Part shown: positions 41,408 through 53,300 of the stretch, in pieces | Position numbering within the stretch: position 1 is the stretch's first letter | Layout: each line of letters begins with the position of its first letter | Source: Trochalopteron elliotii | Lineage: Eukaryota > Chordata > Aves > Passeriformes > Leiothrichidae | NCBI GenBank assembly: GCA_024734555.1 | Contig: JANPWX010000215.1 | Span: 4,035,691-4,099,690, forward strand | Direction: 5' to 3' | DNA length: 64,000 bases | Notes under the pieces: model-generated | What the model was told of the DNA's origin: nothing | What the model saw: only the letters and a program-made list of their open reading frames with translations | Databases searched by the model: none | Position numbers and translations under genes: made by a program

Positions 41408-42101
41408 CCCAAGTGTAGGAGCATCCGTGGACGGCAGGGAGAGGGAACTCTACCAACTTGAGACATTCTAGAACATGTGGTTTTATTGCAAGGGTCGTGG
41501 GTAAAAAGGGCCTTGCCTTCAGCCACCAGCCTCGGCTGAAGGGAAGTCCCAAAGAGTGAGGGAGAGAGAGAACAAGAGGGTAAGAGGTAAGAGGGGAGAA
41601 AGCAAGAGAGCCAGAGAGAGGTGGCAGGGGTTGAAGCGCAGAGGCAAGAGAGCTAGAGAGAGAGCAAGAGAGGAGAGTCAGAGAGCGAGGTCTTTGTTAC
41701 AATACATTATATCTCCTTTCGTGTTGAATATTCTAATTTACACTAAACAACCGGTACATGACACAAAACGCTATAGAATCTACATACAGCCTATAAGAAC
41801 TACTACATTACCACACTATGTTATATTTTAAACTCTAAAAACTACTCTTTAGACTATTCTCTTTTGCTACATTGACCTTTGGATTCCTTAGCCAGCAGAA
41901 GGGTATTGTTCAATCAAGAGGGATTCTCCTTCAGCTGGCTAGGCTATTGTTTTCGGGTTACATAGTAACTAAGGCTCAGTATCCTACAACTCAAAGCAAG
42001 CTTTCATTTCTATTTCGATTATAGGCTTCATATTTTCAGAATCTTTTGCTAAGCAATCATATTTACAATGTTTCCCTGATTCATCTTCCCCAACACCCAA
42101 G
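41408..42101 (-). mobile_element. Solo endogenous-retrovirus LTR with 6-bp target duplication
   Basis: A 682-bp element (41414-42095) reads, on the minus strand, TGTTGGGG at its start and CTCCTACA at its end, the TG...CA ends of an LTR with short imperfect inverted repeats. It is flanked by identical CCCAAG hexamers at 41408-41413 and 42096-42101. A 6-bp duplication suits ERVK/alpharetrovirus-type integration. Minus-strand ATATAATG (41705-41712) is a TATA-like box; AATAAA (41482-41487) is a candidate polyadenylation signal about 220 bp further on. Between them lies a CT-rich (plus-strand GA-rich) tract. No internal viral genes remain, so it arose by LTR-LTR recombination. It is in the sense orientation of CRPPA. 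Confidence 0.88.
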
Positions 42102-45100
42102 TCCATGTTTTTGTACTCCACTCCTTAAGGTAGAACTGTAACAGAATATTTATGTCAATAACACTAGAGTTCTGGGAAGGGACTTGCTTACAACAACCAC
42201 TTTGTGCAGGGGCACATTTTGATAACCCTTCAAAAGCCTTGAAACCATTTCTTACTCCAGCATCACTCCTAACTTCAAACAGAACTTCTAAATCAAACAG
42301 TGACAGTTTGCTAATCAGTTTCTAATAAAAACTGGTAAATCCTGTGGCCTGGAACACTCCATGTTCTAGTGAAGCACACGGTGTACAAGAGAATAAGACA
42401 ATCAAGGAAAAGCCTGAAACAAAGATCACTATCGAGACAGGCGTGAGCAGTAATTGACAGAATGGTAATGAATGAAAGCTGTAACACTTTAATATTGACA
42501 GGAAACATTATACTGGTAGTATGAAAAACATATATATATTTATAAACAGAAAGGTTTCTGCTGTAGGAAACTAGAAAAATGTAAAAACATAGCTGTGTTA
42601 GTTAAGAATCCCATATGAAAAACACATTTTTAGAGATCTCCAAGATACTGATACTGTTGGTATCAGTCTAGCTCTAGAACTGAGGGGTTGTGTGGGGGGA
42701 AGTGAATGACCCACAGACCACAAAATTAAAAACAACCACAACTGAAGCTAGATTGAAATTATACTTCTGTCAAAGTATCTAGGAATACTTTGATTCTAGT
42801 CATATGTGGCATACTGTACTTCAAAACAACAGAAATACCATAATTCAAATCCATTGCAGTGTCCTATTTTCTAAATGCCTATGTAGAGAACACCAAAAAA
42901 AAATTGTTGTGTACCCTTTCTGTGTCTCCACAGATGGCAAAGAGTGTTTTAGCATGTCAGACAAGAAATTCACCAGATGACCAATGATTAAAAAAAAAAT
43001 TACTATGTTAAAATTACCCATGTGTAAAATTACCATGCATGCTAGTTACACATGCAACTAGGGAAAAAGAGAGACAAGTACGATGTACCATCTCAACTAA
43101 AACTAGTAAAGCTACTGAAATTAATACTGCAGACACAAGAAGAACAAAGGTACTAAGAACTAAATATTTCCAGTTAGAAAACAAAGAGTACAAAATTCAC
43201 AGTTCAGAAATACACAGGCTCAAGATACTAATTTCTGCAATGACACGTGAGAAGGCATTGCCTGGGCACTATTTTTACTTCAAAAGCAAAATTAATCTGT
43301 GTCACAAACCAGTTGCCTAGAACTACATGAAACAACAGAACATCTTCCACCTTAGGTAAGGAGGGGTGGGGGGGGTCTAATTAATAATACTCCATGGAAA
43401 ACTATTTCAATGTTTTGTGAAATAACTATTTAAAATAAAATAAAGTGCTATTAACATTCTTCAAAATAAAAATACTTGTCTTTATGTTCATTCTACTATT
43501 AGCAAAGGCAGAAAATACAACCAAACCAACACATTCTCAGCATTCTTTATGTATCGAAACTGCTCAAATGTAAAATCTGAAGTTATGTGTTTTCAAGTTT
43601 CATTTCGACTTCTCATCCACCACAGGTCAATCAAAAGGTTTAAAAATCTCTCATATAATTTCTGGCATACTCTTATATTTAACTACAAAACATACTATTT
43701 CTGCATGGAAGTTCAACTCGGAACTAGGGCAAACTAACTGGATTCTTCTCGGTTCTTCTTTTAAATACCGAGAGTCAGTCAGTCATTTAACAAAGCAAAA
43801 TGCAGGAAGAGCTATTTCACACTAAATGAGAACAAGAGCTCTGCATTTCGATTTGTAGAAAGACTGTAGCCTTACACAGTAGCCAGAAACTGGACAGTCT
43901 GCACAGTCACTGTGACTGTGTAAGAAGAGCATTGACATTGCCCTTTCTGGAGTCAAATGAAACAGATTATGAGGCAACTGGGTAGTACACAACATCTTCT
44001 GAGAAGCAGGGAAGAGAACACAAGTACTGACCAACGTGTGTAAATCTCTGCACAGAGGGGGTGGAATGGCTCAAGGCCTCCAGTAGTACAATACACCAAA
44101 AAGTGACAGGATGCGGTCACAGCTCCACCCTGTGTCTGCATAAACACATTTGTAAACTTGAGTATGTCCTCCTTAAACTCATTCTGGACTCACGTTCTAC
44201 AATTAGAGCTGGGATTTAGGGATGCAATATATTCATGTAAGAGCATAAAGGTATCCTCTAGATTGATTACATCCAGAACTGCTTAGTTTTTGTTCCACTA
44301 AAACTCATGAAAAGTACTAATCCAGTAAAGTGTGCTATAAATTTTAATGCATGAAAGCTGTACACCACACAGGTTGCTAGCTCTTCTGAAGATCTGTCTA
44401 TGGAAATGTTGCAAAATGCTTTAAAGAAGTAGAAAGATATCAGTATATACCCAATCTGGCAGTAAATGAATCTTTCTTCCCTCCCTCAATTTGTCATATC
44501 CTTTCCTTCAGAAAGATTTCACACTAAAATAATAATCTACTGAAGGCACTATCTAATGAGGACCTGCTCAAATCCAGTTTCAAAACAGGATTTCAAACAC
44601 CATTTCAATTTTATAACCGTAATATTGGATCAAGCTTCAGGAAGAATCAGCATGACACATGAAAAAGATCACAATGCTTTACCCCAATGTGCTTTAACAA
44701 CACACAACTCCAGTGCTTCCATACAACACAGGCTGTGGTTCCAAAGTGGAAAATCAAGTCTGACCAAATGAAACAAAATGACAAGTCCAGTTACAATCAC
44801 TTTATAACTGCCTTGGGAGGACCCCAATACTAGCAGAAAGGAAACAATGAAGTAGAAAAGGACTGGTTTTTTTCCTGCAGCTATCCTTCTCGTCATCACC
44901 TACATACAGACTTACTGCCTAGTAAAAAAATAGTGTTGTTCCATTAAATTTCAAACAGGACAACACTCATACTAGCTGAGCTAGAACTGAAAGTAGGGGA
45001 GCTCATTAACTCAGCAACACATTAAGCTATTCCTTCAAAACACAGGCTGCAGAGGAAATGAAAGGAGCCCACTTTGAAACTGTATAGCCTAAATGACATG

Positions 45101-47930
45101 CTGAGGTACAAATGTGACCCAGATTTAACCCTCTACCAGTTCACTCACATAGAAACCAGTGCTGAAATCTGACATAAGGCTTAAACACTTACACTCAATC
45201 TCTTGCAACTCTCACTCTGCCACTAAAAAACTATTCAATAGAATCTACTGAGACCAGCAAAACAAGGCCAGAACCAGGCAGTCACTACTGAGATGACTTC
45301 AGCAGTGTCAGACAGTATCTTTCACTATCACAGAAACTTTTAGAGGTGTAAGATAAATCTCTATACTACTTTAGCTAACCTTATTAAAAACCAAATGAGA
45401 AAAAGAAGCAACAAGAACAAAATCCATATGCAGAATTCAAACATAACTTCCTTTTGCTCCATAAAAGCTTTGTTATGAATTTATTGATATATGAAAAATA
45501 TATTAATACAAATGTGTCTCTTACAGTACAAAAATGGAAGCAGGAAGCTTTTACAGTATATTAAGAAAGTTTGGAGGATCTCATGTACAGAAAACATTCA
45601 ATTTTTCCCAGAAATAAAATGCTCCTTATGATTCAGACATGACAAAAAGATGCCTCCATAAAATTTGCTGTAACTATGTTTTGCTCATAAGCTACTAAAA
45701 AAAAAAAAAAGCTAATGACAACTGGATAAAAAGAAGTATCAGAGTAGATCCATTTAACAAAACTGTAATTGTGTGACTTATAGAGCCAGTGAATATGCAT
45801 CAATCAATGGAGAAAAATATTTGGCAAATAATCATGCAGGACACTTCCAAAGAGAAGCTCCTTTGGGAGCTTCCCCAGGGGATTTTAAGAGACTTCCCCC
45901 TGTTTCAAGACACTACAGTAAAGAAAACAAAGCTGTCTGAAACCTTTATGGAAAATTTTAATTCTGCCAGTGAAGATATTAACTCTGCTTTCCTCTTTTA
46001 TAACTACTCATTGTATTTGCAACATCTGGTGAAATATGAGCACAGCAAGAATAGCAGCAGCATATTTGTTCCACCACGATTTTAAAATCAATCTTTATCT
46101 TAGTTTGTTTTCCTCTCTATAGATTTAGTAAAATATGTGTGCACATGTGCATACAGAACTAAGAGTCCTCCCTGTTTCAGAAAAAGAATTGAAAAGATTC
46201 TGTTCTAACAAACATACATACACCAAAAAAAAATCAAATCAAATTAAGGTAAAACTCTACTAGTTGTTACAGAAGCAAAAACAAGGAATGCCATTCTAAA
46301 TCAGTTGAACTTGTTGCGAAGGCCTTGCATAGTTCAACAAAAGCAGGAACAAATCCAGTGGGAAAATGAGACATTTAAGTTTTCTAACACACTTTAATTT
46401 TGGCCTGAAGGTAGGGCCTGACCTTCCTATCAGTGCCACTGCACTGGCAATTAAAACTGATTTTTCCCTAGCCTGGTTTTGTTCATCTCCTCCTCCTCAG
46501 GGTATCATCTGTGATGATTATTGGCAGGCCAGTGTTCTACATGCTGTTATCCTATACAACAGGATGCACTGCTTATTCATTCATGTCTGCTCTTGTCTCA
46601 TCTGCCCATTCTTCCACATTGATATTTAAGAGTCTCACTGCCTTCAGCTGAACAGAATAAAAATCTTTTTCTACTGATCTTTAAAGAGCACATGGAAAGA
46701 AGCTGCATATCCTTGAACTGCTCGTGTGTTTGTCTGTACTCTGCTACCTCTTTTCCAGATTTAAAAAAGTTTCAAAGTAGCCACACCAGCTGAGATGTCC
46801 AGTTCAACAGAAGTCATTACAGGCTAATGAGTCAATGACCCATTCAATTACATCAGGTAAACCACAGACATGAGAAGCCAGTATCAAGCTAAACCCAAAA
46901 TCTGTCATTTCTAGGTAAATCATGTGTTAAACTGCAGTTCCTCAATATTACATGTTGCACTTACATATGCATGAAGTAAGAAGGAGGTACATCCTTCACA
47001 GTTTCAGAGCCAGAAGTGTTGAGATGAAAATGAAAGCCATCCCAAGCTTTGGAGTACATCTGTTCCCAGCTCCTCATACACATCTATACCAATCAACACT
47101 CCAATTCAGCAGAGGTGGCAGGAAGCTCTGCCTGACAGAGCACTGGCAGGGGTTATTGAGCTCCTAAGCAAAAGCACCAAGTTGTTACTCTCACAATCAA
47201 CTTGGTTGAACTGTACAACTCAAAATCAACCTTCTAATTTTTTGCAGCTTTAGGACAAACATAATACTGTTGCTCAAAGTATGGCTATTTTCTCAGAGCT
47301 TGCTGGCAGTAAAAATATATTTTTTTTTTTTTTTAGATGCATAACATTTCCTTCCCAAAACTCACTCTGTTCTCTTTTCCAGGTCTCCAATACACTGAGT
47401 GAGGATATAATTCCTCTGTGTAGATTCCCATGACATTTTGGCAGAAATTACAGCTGTGGCAAGCTTTGGATTGGATGCTTTGCTTACTGATGTGCTCAGC
47501 TTTGCAACTGGCTGCTGTTGAAAATTAAATAAAGAAAACATGCAGTATTTCTTTCATAAAGTAACAAGTGACCTGAGGGAAGCCTCTCTGGGTGGGAATG
47601 GAAAACGAGTCCCAGTTTTGAAGTTTCCATGTGTTAAGAACTTTGGGAGATGCTGGCAATTTTCTTTCACTGATCTCCACTCCACCCTATTTATTCTCTC
47701 TAAAATCTAAAGGTTTGTTTTCCTACAAGTTACTGCAACATATCCAGAATAACCCTTGACACTCTGCTCCTACCTGTGGTGTTTCAAGTGACACAAGATA
47801 CAAGACTTACATTATGTTAACATTTGACAATAATATATTAACTGTCAGTCACATGCCTAGAACTCAGAAGTCTTATGGAAAGGAAAAGCCTGGCTCCTAA
47901 GAAATCCCACTACTTTAATCCTTTGCTCTA

Positions 47931-48215
47931 CCATAGAATGATAGAATGTTAAGGGTTGGAAGGCACCCTTAAGACCATTTAGCCACAGCCTCCCTGCCAC
48001 GGGCAGCGGGACCTCCCACTAGACCAGACTGCTGAAGACCTTATCCAACTTGGCCTTGAATGCTACCTGGGTTGGGGCATCCACAACCTCCCTGAGAAAC
48101 CTGTTCCAGTTCCTCACCACCCTAACAGTAAAGAATTTCTTCCTAATACCTAACCCAAATTTCCCAACTCTCAATTTGCACCCAGTACTCCTCATGTATC
48201 ACCACAACATGGAAA
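47931..48215 (-). repeat. CR1 LINE fragment with octamer tail (minus strand)
   Basis: The plus strand starts CCATAGAATGATAGAATG, the reverse complement of the CR1 octamer tail (about two units), followed by GGGTTGGAAGGCACCCTTAAG, CCTTGAATGCTACCTGGGTTG and AACCTCCCTGAGAAACCTGT, all landmarks of the CR1 3' end. It is truncated at about 48215 and lies in CRPPA intron 1 about 700 bp downstream of exon 1, in sense orientation. Confidence 0.9.
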
Positions 48216-48924
48216 AGTTACACGTGCACCTTCACACTATGTAAGCCATCAGCTTCTATAACTTAAACATTTGTGCTTCAAACCTCCTGCTGATGCAAGG
48301 TGTTTTACCATGGGCGACAGTAGAACATAATGCAGTGCTGTACATCAGTGAGTTTATTCATCCCATCATGAGAAGTGGATAATTTTTGGAAGCTTTTGGA
48401 TATTATAAAGACCATCTTCAACGGCAATGGCAGAACAGATCCCTTTTCAGGGCTGATGGATAGTCCTGTGACTGTATCCAACAGCTGCGGTGGGCTCGTA
48501 GCTCACCAAACCAGCCACTGCAGCTGCACAGAACCTCCACCTTCGAGGCTGAGGAGCCTCGAGCAGATGGATCTCCAGGACCTAAGGAATGCGGCACAGC
48601 CTCGAAGCATGGACAGGGCTGGGGAAGGAGGGCACAGAAGCCACCCGGGATGGCGGCGCTAGAGCCAGGCTGGAGTGGGGGAAGTGCCCAGGTCCCGCCC
48701 GGGACTTCTTCCCAGGTGAGGGGGCCCAAACACAGGTCGCTCCCTTCCCGGTCTGACCGGGTGGGGAGGGACGGAGAGACACTGCAACGCAAACTAGACC
48801 CGCCCTAGTGCCCAGGGCCTGAAGCGAGGGCAGCGGGGGCTGCCTACGCCCCTCCGGGGCCCGGGGAGGGCCGGCGGGAGCTCGCGGGGCACGGTCGGAA
48901 GCCGAGCGGCGCCGAGCTCGTTAC

Positions 48925-49012
48925 CTCTCCATGGCCCGCACCGCGTAGCTGACGAGCGGCCTCCCCTGCACGGCGCAGAACTGCTTGGGGGTGGCACCGC
49001 CCAGGCGCTCCC
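48925..49012 (-). CDS. CRPPA: CRPPA exon 1 (5' partial, truncated by N gap)
   Basis: The readable part of the first coding exon gives 29 codons beginning ERLGGATPKQFC and ending AVRAME plus two bases (AG) of an Arg codon. PKQF is the conserved Pro-Lys-Gln motif next to the nucleotide-binding loop of IspD-type cytidylyltransferases. The donor is GGAGAG|GTAACG at 48925/48924, leaving phase 2, completed by the first G of exon 2. GC content is very high. The start codon and the Gly-rich CTP-binding loop that should precede ERLGG fall inside the N gap, so the N-terminus cannot be read. Longer reading frames running across the Ns are artefacts. Confidence 0.93.
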
Positions 49013-49412
49013 NNNNNNNNNNNNNNNNNNNNNNNNNNNNNNNNNNNNNNNNNNNNNNNNNNNNNNNNNNNNNNNNNNNNNNNNNNNNNNNNNNNNNNNN
49101 NNNNNNNNNNNNNNNNNNNNNNNNNNNNNNNNNNNNNNNNNNNNNNNNNNNNNNNNNNNNNNNNNNNNNNNNNNNNNNNNNNNNNNNNNNNNNNNNNNNN
49201 NNNNNNNNNNNNNNNNNNNNNNNNNNNNNNNNNNNNNNNNNNNNNNNNNNNNNNNNNNNNNNNNNNNNNNNNNNNNNNNNNNNNNNNNNNNNNNNNNNNN
49301 NNNNNNNNNNNNNNNNNNNNNNNNNNNNNNNNNNNNNNNNNNNNNNNNNNNNNNNNNNNNNNNNNNNNNNNNNNNNNNNNNNNNNNNNNNNNNNNNNNNN
49401 NNNNNNNNNNNN
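49013..49412. other. Assembly gap (400 N)
   Basis: Exactly 400 Ns in the GC-richest part of the window. The round length suggests an estimated or padded gap. It removes the start codon and the 5' part of CRPPA exon 1. Confidence 0.99.
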
Positions 49413-49664
49413 TCGGGGCGGGCGGGGCGGGGCCGCGCTGAGGGGCGGGGGAGGCGCGTCCCGCCCTGTCCCGCCGGGAGCCGGGGGAGCCGCGGAATGG
49501 GACTGAGGATCTTGTCCCAGTGAGGGAATAAACAGAGTGCCAGTGGCGCCGAGGGAAAAGCAGGCCGAACCGTGGGCCCTGCGTCTTCGTTGAGAACCCA
49601 AGAGGCTGTCTGGGGACACCTGCTGAAATGTGATTGTTTCCCTTCATCCTAAGAGGAGGAGATT

Positions 49665-50320
49665 GGATAGGATCATATTGGAATTATTAAGTTTGGAAGG
49701 CGTCTTAAGTCATTGAGTCCAATCGTTTACCCAGCACGGGCGTATTCATTGTTAAACTACAATTCCCAAGTGCTACATCCACACACTTTTGAACACTTCC
49801 TGGGATCACGACTCCACTACTCCCCTGGGCATCCTGTTTAATGTCAGCCCTTTCAGTGAAGAATTTTTTCCCAATATCCAACATAAACGTCCTCTGATGC
49901 AACTTGAGACTGTTTCCTTTTCTGTCGCTTGCTACCTGGGAGAAAAGGCCAATTCCCACCTCACTCCAACCTCCTTTCAGGGAATTGTAGAGAGTGATAA
50001 GGTCTTCCCCTGAGCCTCCTTTTCTCCAGGCTAAGCAGCCCCAGCTCCCTCAGCCTTTCCTCACAGGATTTGTGCTCCAGACCCCAGCCCCTCGTCTCTC
50101 TCTGGACACACTCCAGCACCTCAATGTCTTTTTTGAAGTGCGGGGTCCAAAACTGGACACAGCACTCTAGGTGTGGCCTCACCAGTGCCAAGTATAGCAA
50201 GATTGCCACTCTCCTGGTCCTGCTGACCACACTACTTCTGATACATGCCAACATGTCATTAGTGTCCTTGGCCACGTGGCTCTTGTTCAGCCACTGTGAA
50301 TGAGCATCCACATGTAAAAC
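49665..50320 (-). repeat. CR1 LINE fragment next to CRPPA promoter (minus strand)
   Basis: The plus strand follows the antisense CR1 consensus closely: GGATCATATTGGAATTATTAA near 49670, TTTCAGTGAAGAATTTTTTCC near 49850, CTCCTTTTCTCCAGGCTAAG near 50016, CACTCCAGCACCTCAATGTC near 50109 and GGTGTGGCCTCACCAGTGCC near 50171. On the minus strand a 116-codon frame (49961-50311) still reads CR1 ORF2 C-terminus, including [13 protein letters not shown]. It is truncated at about 50320 and lies about 250 bp upstream of the N gap. Confidence 0.92.
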
Positions 50321-53300
50321 TCAGTGGTAATCAATTCACTGGGAGGATCTGGGATGTTCCAGCGTGTCTCATGGTGTCACTTACTGTAAGCAGTGATGGC
50401 TGAGACGTTGTTTGTAAAATTCCCAGGGCTGATACCCATTGAATGGCAGAGGAGGCATAGTTTGGTGATCACCTGTCAAGACCTTAGTGAGGTGGCAGGT
50501 GCCAGGGCAAGGCAGGAAGCTGAGCCAGTGAGTGCAGGTCAAGGTCAGGGATGCATCAGGTCAGGTGCACTCATAGGAGGCCAACAGTAAAGACTGCTTA
50601 AAAGTAGCTTCCAAAGCAAAACAGGAAAAGGAGGGTTGAGAAGAGGGTTGCTTCTAGCTTTTTCATAACAGCTCTTACTAGTGGAAGAGCAGTGTTTGTA
50701 CTTGACAAGTTAGGCTTGGTAACTCAGTCATCCAAGCTTGAAGGTGGGGGCACTCAGGGGCCTGGCCCTTGCGTCTGTGACATTATTTTTAGGAAAAATT
50801 CAGTGTCTTACATGCAGGCTATCCTAAAGTGACCAAAGTCTTTAAAGTCTGCAAAATTTTCTTGTACCTTTGAGAGGATAGCTTATTTGTAGCTTTTCAG
50901 ATTTCTCTTAGCTGTGTTAAGAGGAACCTAAGAAAAACACATACAGAGCCCTTTCTGAGGAGTAAGCATGAAAGTTTATGTGCCAGCTGGGCTGCTTTGC
51001 CAGTGCCAGCTGTGGACTGGAGTAAAATGATCATACAGGCTTGCAGAGGAATCATAAGTAGGAGTCATACAATAGGAGTGAAGTGATCCCTCCTAGCAAA
51101 GGCAAGACTTCACAGGTATTCTTGATGCCTGCAGTTGCAGGGAAGTAACATATTCTGAATTCCTGTCTCAGGTCTTCATGCATTCATTCATAAAAACTAC
51201 ACCTATTGTTTGCCTTTCTATAAGGAACAAAATAACTTCTTTTTAGTTCCATGGCTTCTCACGCTGTACATGAGTTCTGAGGAGTAGGTAAGACATTCCC
51301 AACACCAAAACAGCCTTCAGAACTATTTTCCCCTTCCTTCTTGACATTGTGGATTTACATGTCTTCACCTATACCCACAAATCTCTTGTGCCCAGTACCT
51401 TCTTTCTTGTCCAGCCAGTATTTCCCCACTTCTTTTCATTCATTAATATTAACTTCTGTCAAGGAACATGTACCAATTTGGTTCTGTTCTTGCTCTGAAG
51501 TCCATTTCCCTTGTTATAGTAGGGATATTACACTTGATCAATCCAGAATAAATTATATTTGATGGATGGACTTTGGTGGATACAAACTTAAGTGTCATCA
51601 AATCTGTTGTATATTGTGGTGAGATGTTACAATCCAGCCAAAAAGCACTTTGAAGCTGCTTTTGGCTGCACTTGAACATCTATTGTTTCAGAAGTTTTCA
51701 TGCTTTCCACAGTCCCTATGGAGTCAAAAGATTTTTGTCTTGTGTTGATAGCACCTGGTAATTTTTCCAGAGGCCCATCAGATTCTTGGGGTCTTGGTTA
51801 TACTGAATTTGTTACTGCTATTTCTTTTTTTTCTTTTTTTTTTCTGTTTTCTTCGACAATTATATGGAAGGAAGAGCATATTTAACATTCTTATCTATTT
51901 ATATTATGTTTTACTATGAGTTAAGAAAACTGGGATTTGGGGGTTTAATTTTTTTTAATATTCATTTGTTAGTATCATGTAGTGAAGCACTTTGGGAATG
52001 GAGCAACACTTTGTGAATGCATAATTTATCTTCAGTTCCATTCCATTATACATTTTGTATTGAATCAATCTAGTACTTTAGTTGCTGTGCATATATATGC
52101 ATGCTCATAGACAAACATGGGAAGTGGGAAAAATGTGAATTCACACATATTGGAAGAACAATTTTGCAGTTCTTGGCTGGATAAGAATGGACAGAGACAG
52201 CATTTACCTCAAAGCAAGTAAAGAGCAGGCTAATCTATCATTTCTGTGCAGGGGTAGGACATCTGAAACCACAGATGAAGTTTGCAATTATGCAGTAAAT
52301 ATGCCAATCATATGGTTGAAAAAAAAAAAAAGTGGGTTTTTCTTCTTTTTTTATTGAAGAAAGAAGATATGTGCAAATTGGAATAAAATTACAGTAGTGA
52401 AATTCACCTGACAATTTGACTGCTGGGGGAAAATCATCTGTTTCTATGACTGAAACTCATAATAGGGTTTTCAGAGAACATTAAGTTATGGGAGTGGTAG
52501 ATATCATTTGCAAAGGTTTTTGTGGAAAAAGTAGTGAAATAATAAAATTTCGTAATTTAAAATTGCAGTTGAGCCTTCTGTAGATGTGGTACAGCTCAGA
52601 AATTGTCCTTTTTTCAAAATTCTTGAAGCATTTTATTTTTAGTGCAGGCAAAATAAGATAAATTTGCCTTTTGCTGACAAGCAGCAAGGTTCACTATTGC
52701 GTGTTTTAAAAGGGAAATCAATGCAATCAAGGCATATTTTGCAAGTTAAAGTAAATTGTAAAAGAAAAAAAAAATTGTAAAATTGCAAAAACTCCACAAT
52801 ATACTGTGGAGGTGAAAGATCTCTAAAAGACAACATAAAAATAAAAGTATTACAAAACTGAGAGCCCTTCTTAAAGCTAAGATGGTGTCTATAGTATTCT
52901 GAGCAGTTGTGCAGGCTTTTAACCAGAACCTTGTGTTCACAGGATTGTATTTCACTAATTTTATCCAGATATATGAATTATTGCTTCAGTGGTGGCAAGC
53001 CATAAAATGAACATCCAGAGCTGTAAGGAAGGAAGTGGAATGCCAGTTCTCTTTAGACAGTTTTTGTGCTCGTGTAGAATAGCAGTCTTGGCTCTCCTGA
53101 AGTCACCAATAACTGTCTCAAATCACAGAAGTCACTGTTTACAGAAATAGACACAGGCTCCTTGCCTATCTAAAGAGATTACGGAGTCCCCCAAAGAACA
53201 GAATTTCAGTTTTTATCTTGCATGTCTGTTGCTATTTGCAGCACTTTGCACAAGATCTTGAAATCTCAGGCTTCATGAAAATTATGCTTATTTTTTTCTG

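Larger units (their letters stand above)
41280..48924 (-). other. CRPPA: CRPPA intron 1
   Basis: About 7.6 kb of non-coding DNA. It holds the solo LTR (41414-42095), a CR1 fragment (47931-48215) and, at its 5' end, the downstream part of the CpG-island-like segment (about 48480-48924). Positions 42102-47930 are AT-rich with no supported feature. Confidence 0.85.
2133..49012 (-). other. CRPPA: CRPPA (ISPD) gene, 5' part: exons 1-5 and introns
   Basis: Gene-level entry. The product is cytosolic CDP-ribitol synthase (D-ribitol-5-phosphate cytidylyltransferase), which makes the donor used by fukutin and FKRP to add ribitol-phosphate to the O-mannosyl glycan of alpha-dystroglycan. Five exons on the minus strand join in phase: 88+280+150+105+46 nt, no stop, every intron GT-AG. 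Introns are about 7.6, 17.3, 13.9 and 7.3 kb. The read-through protein follows the IspD-type cytidylyltransferase fold in order: PKQF near the N-terminus, [32 protein letters not shown], then DLWKVTYKRDL. By memory of the human protein (about 450 aa) this covers roughly residues 55-280, most of the catalytic domain; the C-terminal domain exons lie left of position 1. The neighbour SOSTDC1 supports orthology. The start codon is hidden by the assembly gap. Confidence 0.95.
48480..49560. promoter_or_regulatory. CRPPA: CpG-island-like CRPPA promoter region
   Basis: GC and CpG content rise sharply over AT-rich surroundings and include exon 1. Immediately beyond the gap, 49415-49450 contains overlapping GC boxes (GGGGCGGGG type, Sp1/KLF-like sites). 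No TATA box is visible, as expected of a housekeeping CpG-island promoter. The transcription start is presumably inside or just right of the N gap. Whether it drives an antisense transcript as well cannot be judged. Confidence 0.75.

Noticed and set aside
41556..41831. Arg/Glu-rich plus-strand frame (91 codons)
   Set aside because: It is the antisense of the CT-rich tract inside the solo LTR, so low-complexity and not a gene.
48375..48662. 95-codon plus-strand frame in the CpG island
   Set aside because: Stop-poor because of high GC; crosses from AT-rich intron into the island without a composition or motif signal.
48844..49647. Long minus-strand and plus-strand reading frames running through the N gap
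   Set aside because: They are held open only by Ns. The frame 48921-49619 is useful solely for its last 29 residues, which are CRPPA exon 1.
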